64,000 bases of DNA from Acidobacteriota bacterium (GCA_022711665.1 JAKLEN010000003.1:124001-188000), one strand, 5' to 3'. Shown: positions 1-8,363, counted from the stretch's first letter. The notes: generated by a model from the letters alone, not told the origin. Translations and numbers: made by a program.

Positions 1-1
1 C

Positions 2-556
2 ACCTTCTTCAAGGAGGGTAAGTACGACACCGCCCTGCTGATGTACGAGGAATTCATGGGCAAGAACCCGGGCGCCTATCAGGTCCTCCTGAACATCGGC
101 GACTGCTACCGCGAGAAGGGCGAGTTCGACAAGGCCATCGAGACCTACAACAAGCTGATCGAGCAGGCCGCCGCCGACGCCACCATGGGCAAGAACATGG
201 GCGCCAAGGGGCTGGCGGCGATCGGCCTCTGCTACCTGAAGAAGGACGACATGGCCCAGGCCCAGGACTATTTCAAGAAATCCATCGAGATGGCCCCGCA
301 GGACGAGACCCTGCCTTACAACGTCGCCGAGATCTATTTCTCCAACTCCCAGATCGACGACGCCATCAAGTATTTCGAGATGGCCATCCAGATCAAGGCC
401 GACTGGCCCGATCCCTACCTGCGCGTGGCCTATGCCTACCTGAACAAGGGCGACATGGCCAAGGCCATCGAGAACCTGGAGAAGTTCATCCAGCTCGAGC
501 CGGAGACGGCCCGGACGGAGCAGGCCAAGGGCATGCTCAACGCCATCAAGAAGTAA
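2..556 (+). CDS. TPR-repeat protein, 5' end missing
   Basis: The reading frame is open from the left edge of the window, so this is the C-terminal part (about 184 residues seen) of a longer gene; the first in-frame ATG, at 41, is probably internal. It holds four to five tetratricopeptide repeats with typical motifs such as AYQVLLNIGDCYREKGEFDKA and ending in DMAKAIENLEKFIQLEP. The last three repeats match, almost block for block, the TPR protein at 40698-41693 (shared NVAEI-F-SN-ID-AI-YFE pattern), so the missing front may likewise carry a signal peptide and a carboxypeptidase-regulatory domain. TPRs mediate protein-protein contacts; no partner can be named. A strong terminator follows directly. 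Confidence 0.85.
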   Translation, partial: TFFKEGKYDTALLMYEEFMGKNPGAYQVLLNIGDCYREKGEFDKAIETYNKLIEQAAADATMGKNMGAKGLAAIGLCYLKKDDMAQAQDYFKKSIEMAPQDETLPYNVAEIYFSNSQIDDAIKYFEMAIQIKADWPDPYLRVAYAYLNKGDMAKAIENLEKFIQLEPETARTEQAKGMLNAIKK

Positions 557-568
557 CGCTCTTCCGGA

Positions 569-607
569 CCCCGGTTCCCGGCGGCCCGGGAGCCGGGGCT
601 CTTTTTT
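569..607 (+). terminator. Rho-independent terminator after the TPR gene
   Basis: A 12-bp GC-rich stem (569-580 with 587-598, one T-G wobble, 6-nt loop) is followed by CTC and six Ts. It begins 13 bases past the stop codon. Confidence 0.9.
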
Positions 608-787
608 GTCCGCCCCCCCAACCGCCCCCTCGGACCCCCGTTCCTCAGGCCCCGCGCCCGAACGCAGCCCGGCCGGCTCATTGCGCTAACCGGGGACCGG
701 CAGGGTGATCCTGGCCTCCGCTTCCCGGAGTCCGCTCCGCGCCGGTCCTGTCTCTCGATTCCAGGATTCCCTCTCGCGGCGGTGACG

Positions 788-895
788 GGAGATATCGGGA
801 AAAAGCGCTTTCCCAAGATATTTCTCAGGATCCCGGCCTCGAGTGCTCGGCCGTGATCCTGACCTCCGCTCCCAGGAGTCCGCTGCGCGCCGGTC
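788..895. repeat. Structured intergenic repeat, copy A (5' part missing)
   Basis: First copy of a repeat also found at 898-1053 and 8364-8519. Copy A lacks the first third of the unit (the GAAGCATGG hairpin) but keeps the second hairpin as GGGAAA...TTTCCC and the CGGCC...GGCCG hairpin. A further fragment of the unit's 3' end (GTGATCCTGGCCTCCGC onward) lies at about 705-746. The whole 557-1120 interval holds no credible gene; it consists of the terminator, these repeats and a final hairpin at about 1073-1105 built on AAGTCC...GGACTT. Confidence 0.8.
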
Positions 896-897
896 AC

Positions 898-1053
898 CGA
901 AGCGACCATCGGAAGCATGGCGGAGCGACTCGGAACCATGCTTCCGGGGAATATCCGAAGAAAGCGCTCTACTGAGATATTTCTCTGAATCCCGGCCTCG
1001 AGCGCTCGGCCGTGATCCTGACCTCTGCTCCCAAGAGTCCGCTACGCGCCGGC
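898..1053. repeat. Structured intergenic repeat, copy B (full length)
   Basis: A 156-bp unit that aligns without gaps to 8364-8519, with about 18 differences by hand count (near 88% identity). It starts with a hairpin whose arms are GGAAGCATGG and CCATGCTTCC; in the other full copy the outer pair is A-T instead of G-C, a compensatory change. The middle hairpin is degenerate in this copy. No reading frame is conserved, so the unit is probably an RNA or DNA structural element rather than coding. Confidence 0.8.
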
Positions 1054-1120
1054 GGGGGAGCCGGAGGACATCCCCGGGCTAAAGTCCGGGAGAGGGACTT
1101 CCCGGGATCTGGAGAAGAAT

Positions 1121-1156
1121 AAAAAAAGCCCGCCCCCCGGCTGGGGGGCGGGCTTT
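1121..1156 (-). terminator. Terminator of the TonB-dependent receptor gene
   Basis: A perfect 14-bp stem (1125-1138 with 1143-1156, GGCT loop) is rich in G/C and is followed, on the reverse strand, by a T-run (AAAAAAA at 1121-1127 on the plus strand). It lies about 50 bases beyond the receptor's stop codon. Confidence 0.9.
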
Positions 1157-1203
1157 GAGCTTCTGCGTGTACTGCTTCTGCTTCTACTTCTGCGGCGAAC
1201 TGC

Positions 1204-4200
1204 TTAGAACGTGAACCGGACGCCGACGCGGGCGGACCAGGTGCCGAGCTGGCTGCTGGCGGCATCGGTGGCGCCATAGCCCTTGCCGGCGAGCGACTGG
1301 GAGGACTCGAAGCCGATGTAGGAAACGTCCGGCCGATAGTACTGCATCCGGTCGACCCAGTAGTATGTCCGACCCAGGGAGTCCACTTCCGTGGTGCTCG
1401 GGTTGATGGCTTCGCCGTTGAGCAGGAGCTCGTCGGGGATGGCCATCGTGTTCCGGGTCGGCTGGTAACGGGCCTGCTGCCAGGTGTTGGTGTTGGTGAT
1501 GTTGCTGACCTGGACGTTGAAGGAAAGCGTGTACTTGCTGGCGACCTTGAGGGCCCACTCGGCGTACACGTCGGCCCACACGGCGAAGGGGAGGTTGCCG
1601 AGGTCACCGTACCCGTAGGGGTAGATGTAGGCGTTGTTGAAGGGCAGCCGCGTGGAGATCGGGTTCCCGCTGCGGCCGTAGGCGGCGAAGCCGAGGGTCA
1701 GGCCGATCGGGAAGGTGTAGGAGCCGTAAGCCTTGATGTAGTGAGTACGGTCCTGGGGCAGCCGGCCGTTGATGGCCGTGCCGTCCATCTCGTACATCAT
1801 GAACCACAGATCGTACGAGCGCTCGACGTTCGGGGAGTTGCGGCCGAACTCGTCGGTGGAGGACAGGCCGCCGTAGTTGCCCTTGGTCAGGCTGATGGTG
1901 TAGTTGATGGCGCCCTGCCAATTGTGGCTGAAGCGCTTCTCGAGGGACACATTCAGGCCGTAGTAGTTGCGGATGGCGGGCCGCTGGTCCCAGTAATCCA
2001 GTCCGGAGGGCTCTTCCTGCAGGGTCTGGAAAAGGTTGACGATCCAGTCGCTGCCGGGGTTGCCCGAGTAGTACATCTCGCCCTCGGGGGTGACGATGCC
2101 GATGTCTTCGATCGTCCGGATCAGGTGCTTCCAGACGCCGCGGGCCGAGAACGAGAGATCTTCCGTGATCTTCTTTTCGGCGCCGAGGGAGATCTCGCGC
2201 TGGGCGACGGGCTTCATGTCGGGCTGGAGCGTGTCGAACGAGGGGATGCGCCAGTCGATGGTGCCCAGGTAGGTGCCGCCGGCGGCCTGGCTGAGGGCCG
2301 CGTCGCCGGTTTCGCCCGAACCGCTGGTGTTGCCGACCAGGCCGTTGGCCGCGATCAGCCGGTAGTCGGGGTTGTCGAGGGTGTAGTAGTCGGTCTGCCA
2401 CTTGAAGCCGCCGAACGCGCCCTCGGCCATGTACAGCTTCATGACGTCGTAGTAGATGCCGAAGCTGCCGAAGATCTTCAGGGTGGAATCGCCGAAGACG
2501 TCATAGACGACGCCGAAGCGGGGAGCCAGCTTGTCTTCGAATCCGAACTTGATGGGCTTTTTGTACTGGTCCGGGACGTCCGGGTTGAACGTCGGGATGT
2601 ACTCGCTCTCCGTCCGGAGGCCGGCGTTGACGGTCAGCCTGCCATTGATCGTCCAGGAATCCTGGAGGTAGATGGCATAGGTGTTGCGGGCGATGTTCCA
2701 GGCGTAGCCGTAGGGCTGCCGCCAGGAGCCGCGGATGTTGTAGAAGCCGTAGGTGCCCTGGGTCGACGGCACGCCGTAGCCTTCGAGGGCCGTGCAGGGC
2801 TGATCCCACACGAGGTTGACCATCGGGCTGACGGGGCCGTTGAGGACGTCTTCCATGTCGCGGATGATCTGGAAGCCGGCCTTCCAGGCGTGCTCGCCGG
2901 CCAGGCTGACGAAGTAGGACAGGTCGGCGTTGCCGGACAGCTTTTCGAGCTTGTACCGGTCCTGGACCGAACGCGATCCGCCGTAGTTGACGGCGCCGGC
3001 GATGTGGACCAGGCTCGGGTTGGAGACGTAGAACGGATCGCTCGCGAACATCGTGTTCGGTTCTTCGAAGTAGTAGGTCGTGAACCGGTTCGCGATCTGC
3101 TGATGATTCGTGTTCGTGAGGTGGTAGCCGCCGCGCAGGCTGATCAGGAGGTTGTTGCTGGCGCTGTAGTCGGCCAGGAAGGCGGCGGACCAGTTAGGAT
3201 AGTCATAGCCCTGGTTGCCCCAGGCATAACTCTTGGAGCTGGAGCCCAGGATGCTGGGCAGGGCGCCGCGGTAGTTGGACCAGTTGTTGACGAAACTGGC
3301 CGACACGCGGAGGCCCCTCATCGGGGCGGCGGTCAGCTTGATCTGGCCGTTGAACGCCTTGTTCTTGTTGAAGAACCAGTTCCAGGGAGCCTGGTTCCCG
3401 GAAATTGCGGGGTCGTCGTCGCTGGCGAAATAGCGCTGGCCCCAGGTCCGGGAATAGACCGGGTTGAACGACGTGAAGAACCACAGCTTGTCCTTGAGGA
3501 TGTAGCCGCCGAGGGTGAAAACGGCCTCGTAGCGCTTGTAGTCGTCGCGGCCGCGACCGCCCTGCCAATACAGGTCGTCGTCGTTGACGTACTCGGGGAC
3601 GTTGCTGTCGGTCGGGCTCCAGCGGAAGTAGGTGCGGGACTTGCCCTGCATCAGCTGGGTGTTGTCGTTGTAATAGAAGCTGACATCCCCGTGATAGGCG
3701 TTGCCGCCGGACCGGGTGATGACGTTGACGACGCCGCCCATGGAGCCGCCGTACTCGGCGTTGTACCCCGAAGCGGTAACCTTGACCTCGTCAACGAGCT
3801 CCATGACCGCGCCCTGGGAGCTGACGCCGGTGTGGACCTGGGTGATGTCGGCGCCGTCCATGTACCACATGTTCTCGGTGCCGGTGGCGCCGTCGACCGA
3901 GAGGCCGCCCGTGCGTTGGTCATACTGGACGCCGGGGACGGTGCTGATCAGGCCGTCGAAGCTCCGGTTGCGGGGCAGGCTCATGAACACGTCCTTGGTC
4001 ATGGTCTGGCCCTTGACCGTGCTCTTGACGTCGATCAGCGGGCTCTGCCCGATGACCGTGACCTGCTCTTCGAGGGCGGCCTGTTCGAGCGTGACGTTCA
4101 TCGTCAGCGTCTGGGACAGCTGAACGACGATGTCCTTCCGGATCAGGGTCTTGAAGCCCTGCAGCGTGAAGACGATCTCGTAGACGCCGGAAGGCAGAGA

Positions 4201-4407
4201 GAACAGACGATAGGATCCGTCGCCGTCCGTGACCGCGGTGGCCTTGCCGACCAGCCGGGGGCTCGTCGCTTCGACCGAAACGCCGGGAAGCGGAGCGCCC
4301 GTCGCGTCCAGGACCTTACCTTCCATTTTGGAGGTCGGGACGAGCTGGGCGAAGGCGGTGCCGGCCATGAAGATGGCGAGGACCGCAACAATCAGCTTTT
4401 TAGTCAT
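1204..4407 (-). CDS. TonB-dependent receptor, Oar type, with N-terminal carboxypeptidase-regulatory domain
   Basis: This 1067-residue outer-membrane protein begins with a signal peptide (MTKKLIVAVLAIFMAGTAFA). A carboxypeptidase-regulatory-like beta-sandwich follows at about 28-110 (KMEGKVLDATGAPLPGVSV), then a plug domain at about 115-235 (DVFMSLPRNRSF, GGVVNVITRSGG), then a long beta-barrel with many aromatic-rich strands. It ends in ...GVRFTF, the usual aromatic C-terminal residue of outer-membrane barrels. Family members import large ligands such as oligosaccharides or peptides using TonB energy; the ligand is not evident here. The start is supported by AGGAGG 8-9 bases upstream. It stands alone, with its own terminator at 1121-1156. 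A second receptor of this kind lies at 52704-55733 but is clearly diverged. Confidence 0.93.
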   Translation of the reverse strand: MTKKLIVAVLAIFMAGTAFAQLVPTSKMEGKVLDATGAPLPGVSVEATSPRLVGKATAVTDGDGSYRLFSLPSGVYEIVFTLQGFKTLIRKDIVVQLSQTLTMNVTLEQAALEEQVTVIGQSPLIDVKSTVKGQTMTKDVFMSLPRNRSFDGLISTVPGVQYDQRTGGLSVDGATGTENMWYMDGADITQVHTGVSSQGAVMELVDEVKVTASGYNAEYGGSMGGVVNVITRSGGNAYHGDVSFYYNDNTQLMQGKSRTYFRWSPTDSNVPEYVNDDDLYWQGGRGRDDYKRYEAVFTLGGYILKDKLWFFTSFNPVYSRTWGQRYFASDDDPAISGNQAPWNWFFNKNKAFNGQIKLTAAPMRGLRVSASFVNNWSNYRGALPSILGSSSKSYAWGNQGYDYPNWSAAFLADYSASNNLLISLRGGYHLTNTNHQQIANRFTTYYFEEPNTMFASDPFYVSNPSLVHIAGAVNYGGSRSVQDRYKLEKLSGNADLSYFVSLAGEHAWKAGFQIIRDMEDVLNGPVSPMVNLVWDQPCTALEGYGVPSTQGTYGFYNIRGSWRQPYGYAWNIARNTYAIYLQDSWTINGRLTVNAGLRTESEYIPTFNPDVPDQYKKPIKFGFEDKLAPRFGVVYDVFGDSTLKIFGSFGIYYDVMKLYMAEGAFGGFKWQTDYYTLDNPDYRLIAANGLVGNTSGSGETGDAALSQAAGGTYLGTIDWRIPSFDTLQPDMKPVAQREISLGAEKKITEDLSFSARGVWKHLIRTIEDIGIVTPEGEMYYSGNPGSDWIVNLFQTLQEEPSGLDYWDQRPAIRNYYGLNVSLEKRFSHNWQGAINYTISLTKGNYGGLSSTDEFGRNSPNVERSYDLWFMMYEMDGTAINGRLPQDRTHYIKAYGSYTFPIGLTLGFAAYGRSGNPISTRLPFNNAYIYPYGYGDLGNLPFAVWADVYAEWALKVASKYTLSFNVQVSNITNTNTWQQARYQPTRNTMAIPDELLLNGEAINPSTTEVDSLGRTYYWVDRMQYYRPDVSYIGFESSQSLAGKGYGATDAASSQLGTWSARVGVRFTF

Positions 4408-4713
4408 TAAAATAAATCCTCCTAGATGTCGAAAACCTCAGTCCCAAAGGCCGCCCGCCGCGCGCCGGCCGGTTGACCGTCCGCGGCCGCGGGGGCCCCG
4501 AGGCAAGAGCTCCGAGTTCCTGCCCCTTCCCTAAACCTCATGCCTGGGCCTACTCCGGCTATCACCTCCTCGTTCAAGTTGGATCTAAAATTCATCATCT
4601 TCGTAAGGCCCCATTTAAGCAAGTATCATGCCAAGATGCGGTTGTTTCTAAAGCGTTTAATGACAGTCAGATGCGCGCCAACATGGCCCGCGGTCCATCC
4701 GTAAATTTGGACG

Positions 4714-4742
4714 AATCCAATTAATTGGATTATTCCGGAATA
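4714..4742. promoter_or_regulatory. Two adjacent perfect palindromes between divergent genes
   Basis: AATCCAATTAATTGGATT (4714-4731, 18 bp) directly abuts TATTCCGGAATA (4731-4742, 12 bp), both perfect palindromes. They sit in the 445-bp gap between the reverse receptor gene and the forward GWxTD-pgs operon, about 46 bases upstream of the operon's promoter. They look like operator sites for dimeric regulators; no regulator is encoded beside them. I saw no gene in the rest of 4408-4852. Confidence 0.5.
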
Positions 4743-4787
4743 TGCGCCGGGCCGGACGGCCGTCCGGGCCGCGGCCGGAATGTCCGG

Positions 4788-4816
4788 TTGACGCCATGGG
4801 CGCGGCGGCTTATACT
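4788..4816 (+). promoter_or_regulatory. Sigma70-like promoter of the GWxTD-pgs operon
   Basis: TTGACG (4788-4793) and TATACT (4811-4816) are separated by exactly 17 bases. The predicted transcript would start near 4823, some 30 bases before the ATG at 4853. Confidence 0.7.
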
Positions 4817-4852
4817 TGGTCCGGAACCGCGATGTCCCCCCGGAGGTCGGCC

Positions 4853-5509
4853 ATGACGAACGATCGGTCCCGTTGTCTCATCGGCTTCGTGGCGGCGCTT
4901 TTCATGGCGTCCGCGGCGGGCGGCGCCTTCGTTTCCGCCGCCATCCCGAAGAAGGATGCCTGGTACACCCAGCACTACATGATCATGCAGGAGTTCGAGC
5001 GCAAGCTCTACCGTGACCTCTCCGACGCGGGCCGCCTGGGCTTCCAGGAGCTTTTCTGGGCCCACCGGACGGCCGAAGCCCGGGGCAAGTTCACGGCCCG
5101 CATGGACTACATCATGAAGAACTTCAAGCCGGAGAACCGGAACCAGCCGTGGAACACCGACCGCGGCCGGGTCTATATCCTCAACGGCGCCCCGGCCTCG
5201 GTCGACTACGACCAGAACGTCAGCTTCAACGCCCAGTTGATGATGCCCGGCCAGAGCTCCGACCAGGCCAGCCGCAGCGGCGAAGACCTGGGAGCCAACC
5301 GGGCCGAGATCTGGATCTATCCCTACGACCAGTTCTTCATCAAGTATACCTTCGCCTTCGTTCAGCCCAGCCAATGGAAGATCACCCAGACCTCGGGCAA
5401 TCGCTATATGGGCGAGCTCGAGACCTTCAACAGGAAGGTGACCTTCGGCGTCGTCGACGAGGCGGCCTACAGGCAGGCCCTGGACGGGCTGGAACGAAGA
5501 AAGAAGTAG
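4853..5509 (+). CDS. Short GWxTD-domain protein, secreted
   Basis: This 218-residue protein has a signal peptide (SRCLIGFVAALFMASAAGGAF) and then little more than one GWxTD domain. The signature is present in variant form as NQPWNTDRGRVYILNGAP, where the usual Gly-Trp is Pro-Trp; the following R-Y/V-I-L-N-G-x-P segment is typical. GWxTD proteins are known mainly from Acidobacteriota and relatives and have no established function. The start at 4853 is chosen over an earlier in-frame ATG (4742) because it has GGAGG at the right distance and exposes the signal peptide. It lies 31 bases before pgsB behind a good promoter, so it is probably the first gene of the poly-gamma-glutamate operon. A longer GWxTD protein is encoded at 38601. 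Confidence 0.85.
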   Translation: MTNDRSRCLIGFVAALFMASAAGGAFVSAAIPKKDAWYTQHYMIMQEFERKLYRDLSDAGRLGFQELFWAHRTAEARGKFTARMDYIMKNFKPENRNQPWNTDRGRVYILNGAPASVDYDQNVSFNAQLMMPGQSSDQASRSGEDLGANRAEIWIYPYDQFFIKYTFAFVQPSQWKITQTSGNRYMGELETFNRKVTFGVVDEAAYRQALDGLERRKK

Positions 5510-5540
5510 TTCCGGCGGGTAACGAGCGGAGACAGCGGCC

Positions 5541-6734
5541 CTGCGCGAGCTCTTTGTCCTGATCCTCTGTCTGGCAGCCTTCCTTCTCTATCTCGGCGCC
5601 GAGCGGGTCCGGCTGGACCGGGCCCTCGGCCGGGTCCCGCGCCGGGTCGCCGTCACGGGAACGCGGGGCAAGTCCGGCGTGACCCGGCTCGTCGCGGCCG
5701 GCCTGCGGGCTTCCGGGGCCCGGGTCCTGGCCAAGACAACGGGCTCCAAGCCGGTCCTCATCTTCCCCGACGGCACGGAGCGGGAGATCGCGCGGACCGG
5801 GCCGGCCTCGATCCGCGAGCAGATCCGCCTGGCGGCCCTGGCCGCCTCGATCGGAGCCGACACCCTTGTCGCCGAGATGATGAGCATCGGCGGCGAATGC
5901 CTGGCCGCTGAGTCCCGATCCATCCTGCGCCCGGGAACGCTGGTGGTGACGAACGTCCGGCTCGACCACCTGGACGCGATGGGACGGGACCGGGCTTCCA
6001 TCGCCCGGACCCTGGCTTCGGCCGTCCCGCCGCGGGCCGAGGTCTTCATCCCGGCCGAGGAAGCCGATCCGGCGTTCGCCGCGGCCGCGGCCCGGCGCCG
6101 GGCGACGGTTCGCCCCGTGGCCCGCGGCGCGGAGGGGTCGGACCGGCCGCCGCTCGGCGGGTTCGAGCCCAACCTGAGGCTGGCCCGGGCCGTCCTGGCC
6201 TCCCTCGGCGTCGACCCCCGGACCGCCGAGTCCGGGATGGCCGCGGCCGCGCCCGATCCGGGGGCCCTGCGCCTCTGGCGCGGCGGCTTCGGCCGGCCGC
6301 CCCGCCCGGCCGTGTGCCTCAACCTCTTTGCCGCCAACGAGCCGGACTCGTCGGCCGCCTCGCTCCGCGCGGTCGAGGAGGCCTGCCCGTTCGCCGGCCG
6401 CCCCCTGGTCGGCGTCCTGAGCCTGCGTCAGGACCGCGGCGACCGGACGCTCCAATGGATCGGCGCGGCCCGTCAAGGCTTCTTCCGCGGCTTCGCGGCC
6501 GTGGCCCTGATCGGCCCGGGCGCGCCGGCCGCCCTCGGCCGCTTCCGCCGGGCCGCCGGCGAGGACGGCCCGACCGTCGCCCTGGTCGAGGCGGCCTGTC
6601 CAGAGGTGATCATGGACCGGGTCATGGCCCTGGCGCCGGCCGAGCCCGTGATCGTCGGGCTCGGCAATTTCGTCGGCCCGGGGGAGGACCTGGTCCGCTT
6701 CTGGGACCGAACGGGGGCCGCCCATGCCGGTTGA
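5541..6734 (+). CDS. pgsB: Poly-gamma-glutamate synthase subunit PgsB/CapB (Mur-ligase-like)
   Basis: PgsB is the ATP-dependent amide ligase that, with PgsC, polymerises glutamate through gamma linkages at the inner membrane. The sequence has a short N-terminal membrane segment (LFVLILCLAAFLLYL) and the Mur-ligase-type P-loop VAVTGTRGKSGVTR near residue 50. PgsB hallmarks follow: MSIGGECLAAES, VTNVRLDHLDAMG, APDPGALRLWR, NLFAANEPDSS and VIVGLGNFVGPGEDL. No ATG, GTG or TTG lies between the upstream stop (5520-5522) and the P-loop; the likely start is CTG at 5541, with GCGGAG some 9 bases upstream, giving 397 residues, close to the normal length of about 390. A GTG at 5679 would delete the P-loop and is rejected. 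It overlaps pgsC by 11 bases. Confidence 0.88.
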   Translation: MRELFVLILCLAAFLLYLGAERVRLDRALGRVPRRVAVTGTRGKSGVTRLVAAGLRASGARVLAKTTGSKPVLIFPDGTEREIARTGPASIREQIRLAALAASIGADTLVAEMMSIGGECLAAESRSILRPGTLVVTNVRLDHLDAMGRDRASIARTLASAVPPRAEVFIPAEEADPAFAAAAARRRATVRPVARGAEGSDRPPLGGFEPNLRLARAVLASLGVDPRTAESGMAAAAPDPGALRLWRGGFGRPPRPAVCLNLFAANEPDSSAASLRAVEEACPFAGRPLVGVLSLRQDRGDRTLQWIGAARQGFFRGFAAVALIGPGAPAALGRFRRAAGEDGPTVALVEAACPEVIMDRVMALAPAEPVIVGLGNFVGPGEDLVRFWDRTGAAHAG

Positions 6735-7158
6735 GACGCTCGTCGTCGGGCTCCTCCTGGCCATCCTCTGGGCCGAGTTGACCGATGTGTCTCCCGGCGG
6801 CCTCATCGTTCCGGGCTACTTCGCCCTCTACGTCGGCCAGCCGCTGCGGATCGCCGCCACGGTCGGGGTGGCCCTCCTGGCCTGGGCCGCGGTCGGCCTG
6901 CTGGCCCGCCGGCTCATACTCTTCGGCCGCCGCCGCTTCGTGCTGGCCGTCCTTGTCGGCGCCGTCCTGGCCCAGGCCTGGGCCGTACTCCTGCCGTCGC
7001 TCTTCGGCGCGCCGGCCGGGCTGCGGGCCATCGGCCTGATCGTGCCCGGCATCCTGGCCTCGAGCCTGTCCCGGCAGAAGCCCCTGCCGGTCCTGGCCTC
7101 GCTCGTCGCGGTCACGACCCTGACTTACGCGGCGGCCTCGCTGGCGGCTCTGCTATGA
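6724..7158 (+). CDS. pgsC: Poly-gamma-glutamate biosynthesis membrane protein PgsC/CapC
   Basis: This 144-residue integral membrane protein has four to five hydrophobic helices. It opens with MPVETLVVGLLLAILWAELT and has the family-typical SPGGLIVPGYFAL and a second IGLIVPGILAS segment; the paired G-L-I-V-P-G motifs are characteristic of PgsC. PgsC forms the catalytic membrane complex with PgsB. It overlaps pgsB by 11 bases and the next gene by 4 (ATGA), indicating translational coupling. Length matches known PgsC proteins (about 150). Confidence 0.9.
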   Translation: MPVETLVVGLLLAILWAELTDVSPGGLIVPGYFALYVGQPLRIAATVGVALLAWAAVGLLARRLILFGRRRFVLAVLVGAVLAQAWAVLLPSLFGAPAGLRAIGLIVPGILASSLSRQKPLPVLASLVAVTTLTYAAASLAALL

Positions 7159-8246
7159 AATCCGGGGAGGGGAGATCCGGGCCGGCGGCGGTCTACGCCG
7201 CGGCGGCCCTGAGCCTGGCCTATCTACTGACCCTCCGCTTTCTGCCGCCCCCGCCCCCGCCGCCGGCCGTCCGGGCCGCGGCCCTCGAGGCCTCGCGGCT
7301 CATGGCCGCGGCGGAAACGGCCCTGCGGGAGTGCCGGGCCGTCCGCGGCATCCCCGTCGACCCGGCCGCCGACCCCAACGGCACGGGCCTGATCGGGGTC
7401 GAGACCTCCGAGATCACGACCTCGACCGGCCGGCTCGAGGCGAAAAGGACGACGACCAACCCGGCCTTCGCCGGGCTCCTCGTCTCGCTCCTGGACCAAG
7501 CCGGGGTCCGGCGGGGCGATGTCGTGGCCGTCGGCGCCTCGAGCTCGTTCCCGGCCCTGATCGTGGCCACGCTGGCCGCGGCCCGGGCCCTGGGCGCCGT
7601 ACCCCTGATCGTCTCGTCGCTCGGAGCCTCGGAGTGGGGCGGCAACCTTCCCGCGTTCTCCTGGCTGGACATGGAGGAGTGCCTGCGGGAGAAGGGCCTT
7701 TTCGACGTCCGGCCGATCGCCCGGGCCGTCGGCGGCGAGGGCGACGTCGGACGGGACCTGAGCCTGGAGGGGCGCGATCTTCTCGCCGCCCGCATCCGGG
7801 CCGACGCCGGCCCCGCCTTCCTCGAGGAGCCGGACCTCGAGCGCAACGTCGCCCGGCGCCTGGCTCTCTACCGTGAGGCCGCGGCCGGCCGGCCGATCAG
7901 GGCCTTCGTCAATATCGGCGGCAGCTGGGCCAACCTGGGCACGGACGCCGAGGTCCTGACGGTCGCGCCGGGCCTGGCCGGACGGATCGCCATCCCGCCG
8001 CCGCCCCGCCGCGGCGTGCTCCAGGCCATGGCCGCCGCCGGCGTGCCCGTCATCCACCTCCTGAACGTCAGGGGCCTCTGCGAGCGCTACGGCCTGCCCT
8101 GGGATCCCCGGCCCCTGCCCGAGCCCGGCCAAGGCCGCGTCGGCCTGCCCTCGGGCTCCCCGGTCCGGACGCTTCTCACGGCCGGCTATCTGGCGGGCCT
8201 GGCCGTCCTGCTGGCCCTCCTCGGCCGGCGCCGGCCCGGCCTCTGA
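7155..8246 (+). CDS. Poly-gamma-glutamate system protein (PgsW-like)
   Basis: This 363-residue protein is anchored by an N-terminal helix (AAVYAAAALSLAYLLTLRFL) and a C-terminal helix (LLTAGYLAGLAVLLALLGRR), with the central domain probably in the periplasm. Conserved-looking stretches are LIGVETSEITTSTG, GDVVAVGASSSFPAL, SSLGASEWGGN and VIHLLNVRGL. I recognise it as the poly-gamma-glutamate system protein found next to PgsB and PgsC in some Gram-negative bacteria, which lack the Gram-positive PgsA; its biochemical role is not established. ATGA overlap with pgsC. It is the last gene of the operon; a terminator follows at 8544. Confidence 0.75.
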   Translation: MKSGEGRSGPAAVYAAAALSLAYLLTLRFLPPPPPPPAVRAAALEASRLMAAAETALRECRAVRGIPVDPAADPNGTGLIGVETSEITTSTGRLEAKRTTTNPAFAGLLVSLLDQAGVRRGDVVAVGASSSFPALIVATLAAARALGAVPLIVSSLGASEWGGNLPAFSWLDMEECLREKGLFDVRPIARAVGGEGDVGRDLSLEGRDLLAARIRADAGPAFLEEPDLERNVARRLALYREAAAGRPIRAFVNIGGSWANLGTDAEVLTVAPGLAGRIAIPPPPRRGVLQAMAAAGVPVIHLLNVRGLCERYGLPWDPRPLPEPGQGRVGLPSGSPVRTLLTAGYLAGLAVLLALLGRRRPGL

Positions 8247-8363
8247 CGGGCCCCGTTCTTCCGGCTCTTTTCCCATCTCCGGGATTCCCTCTCGCGGCTG
8301 CGATTGGCGTTGCCTCGAAGATCCCCGTTGCTGGAGAGGGGGACCGGCAGGGAGCGGAGTCAT

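Noticed and set aside
1741..4410. Long forward reading frame of 889 codons opposite the TonB receptor gene
   Set aside because: It is an antisense shadow produced by GC-rich codons: low-complexity Val/Gly/Asp/Glu composition, no signal or domain, while the reverse frame is an unmistakable receptor.
4422..4622. 66-codon reverse frame upstream of the receptor gene
   Set aside because: No plausible start context, no hydrophobic or conserved segment; more likely leader DNA.
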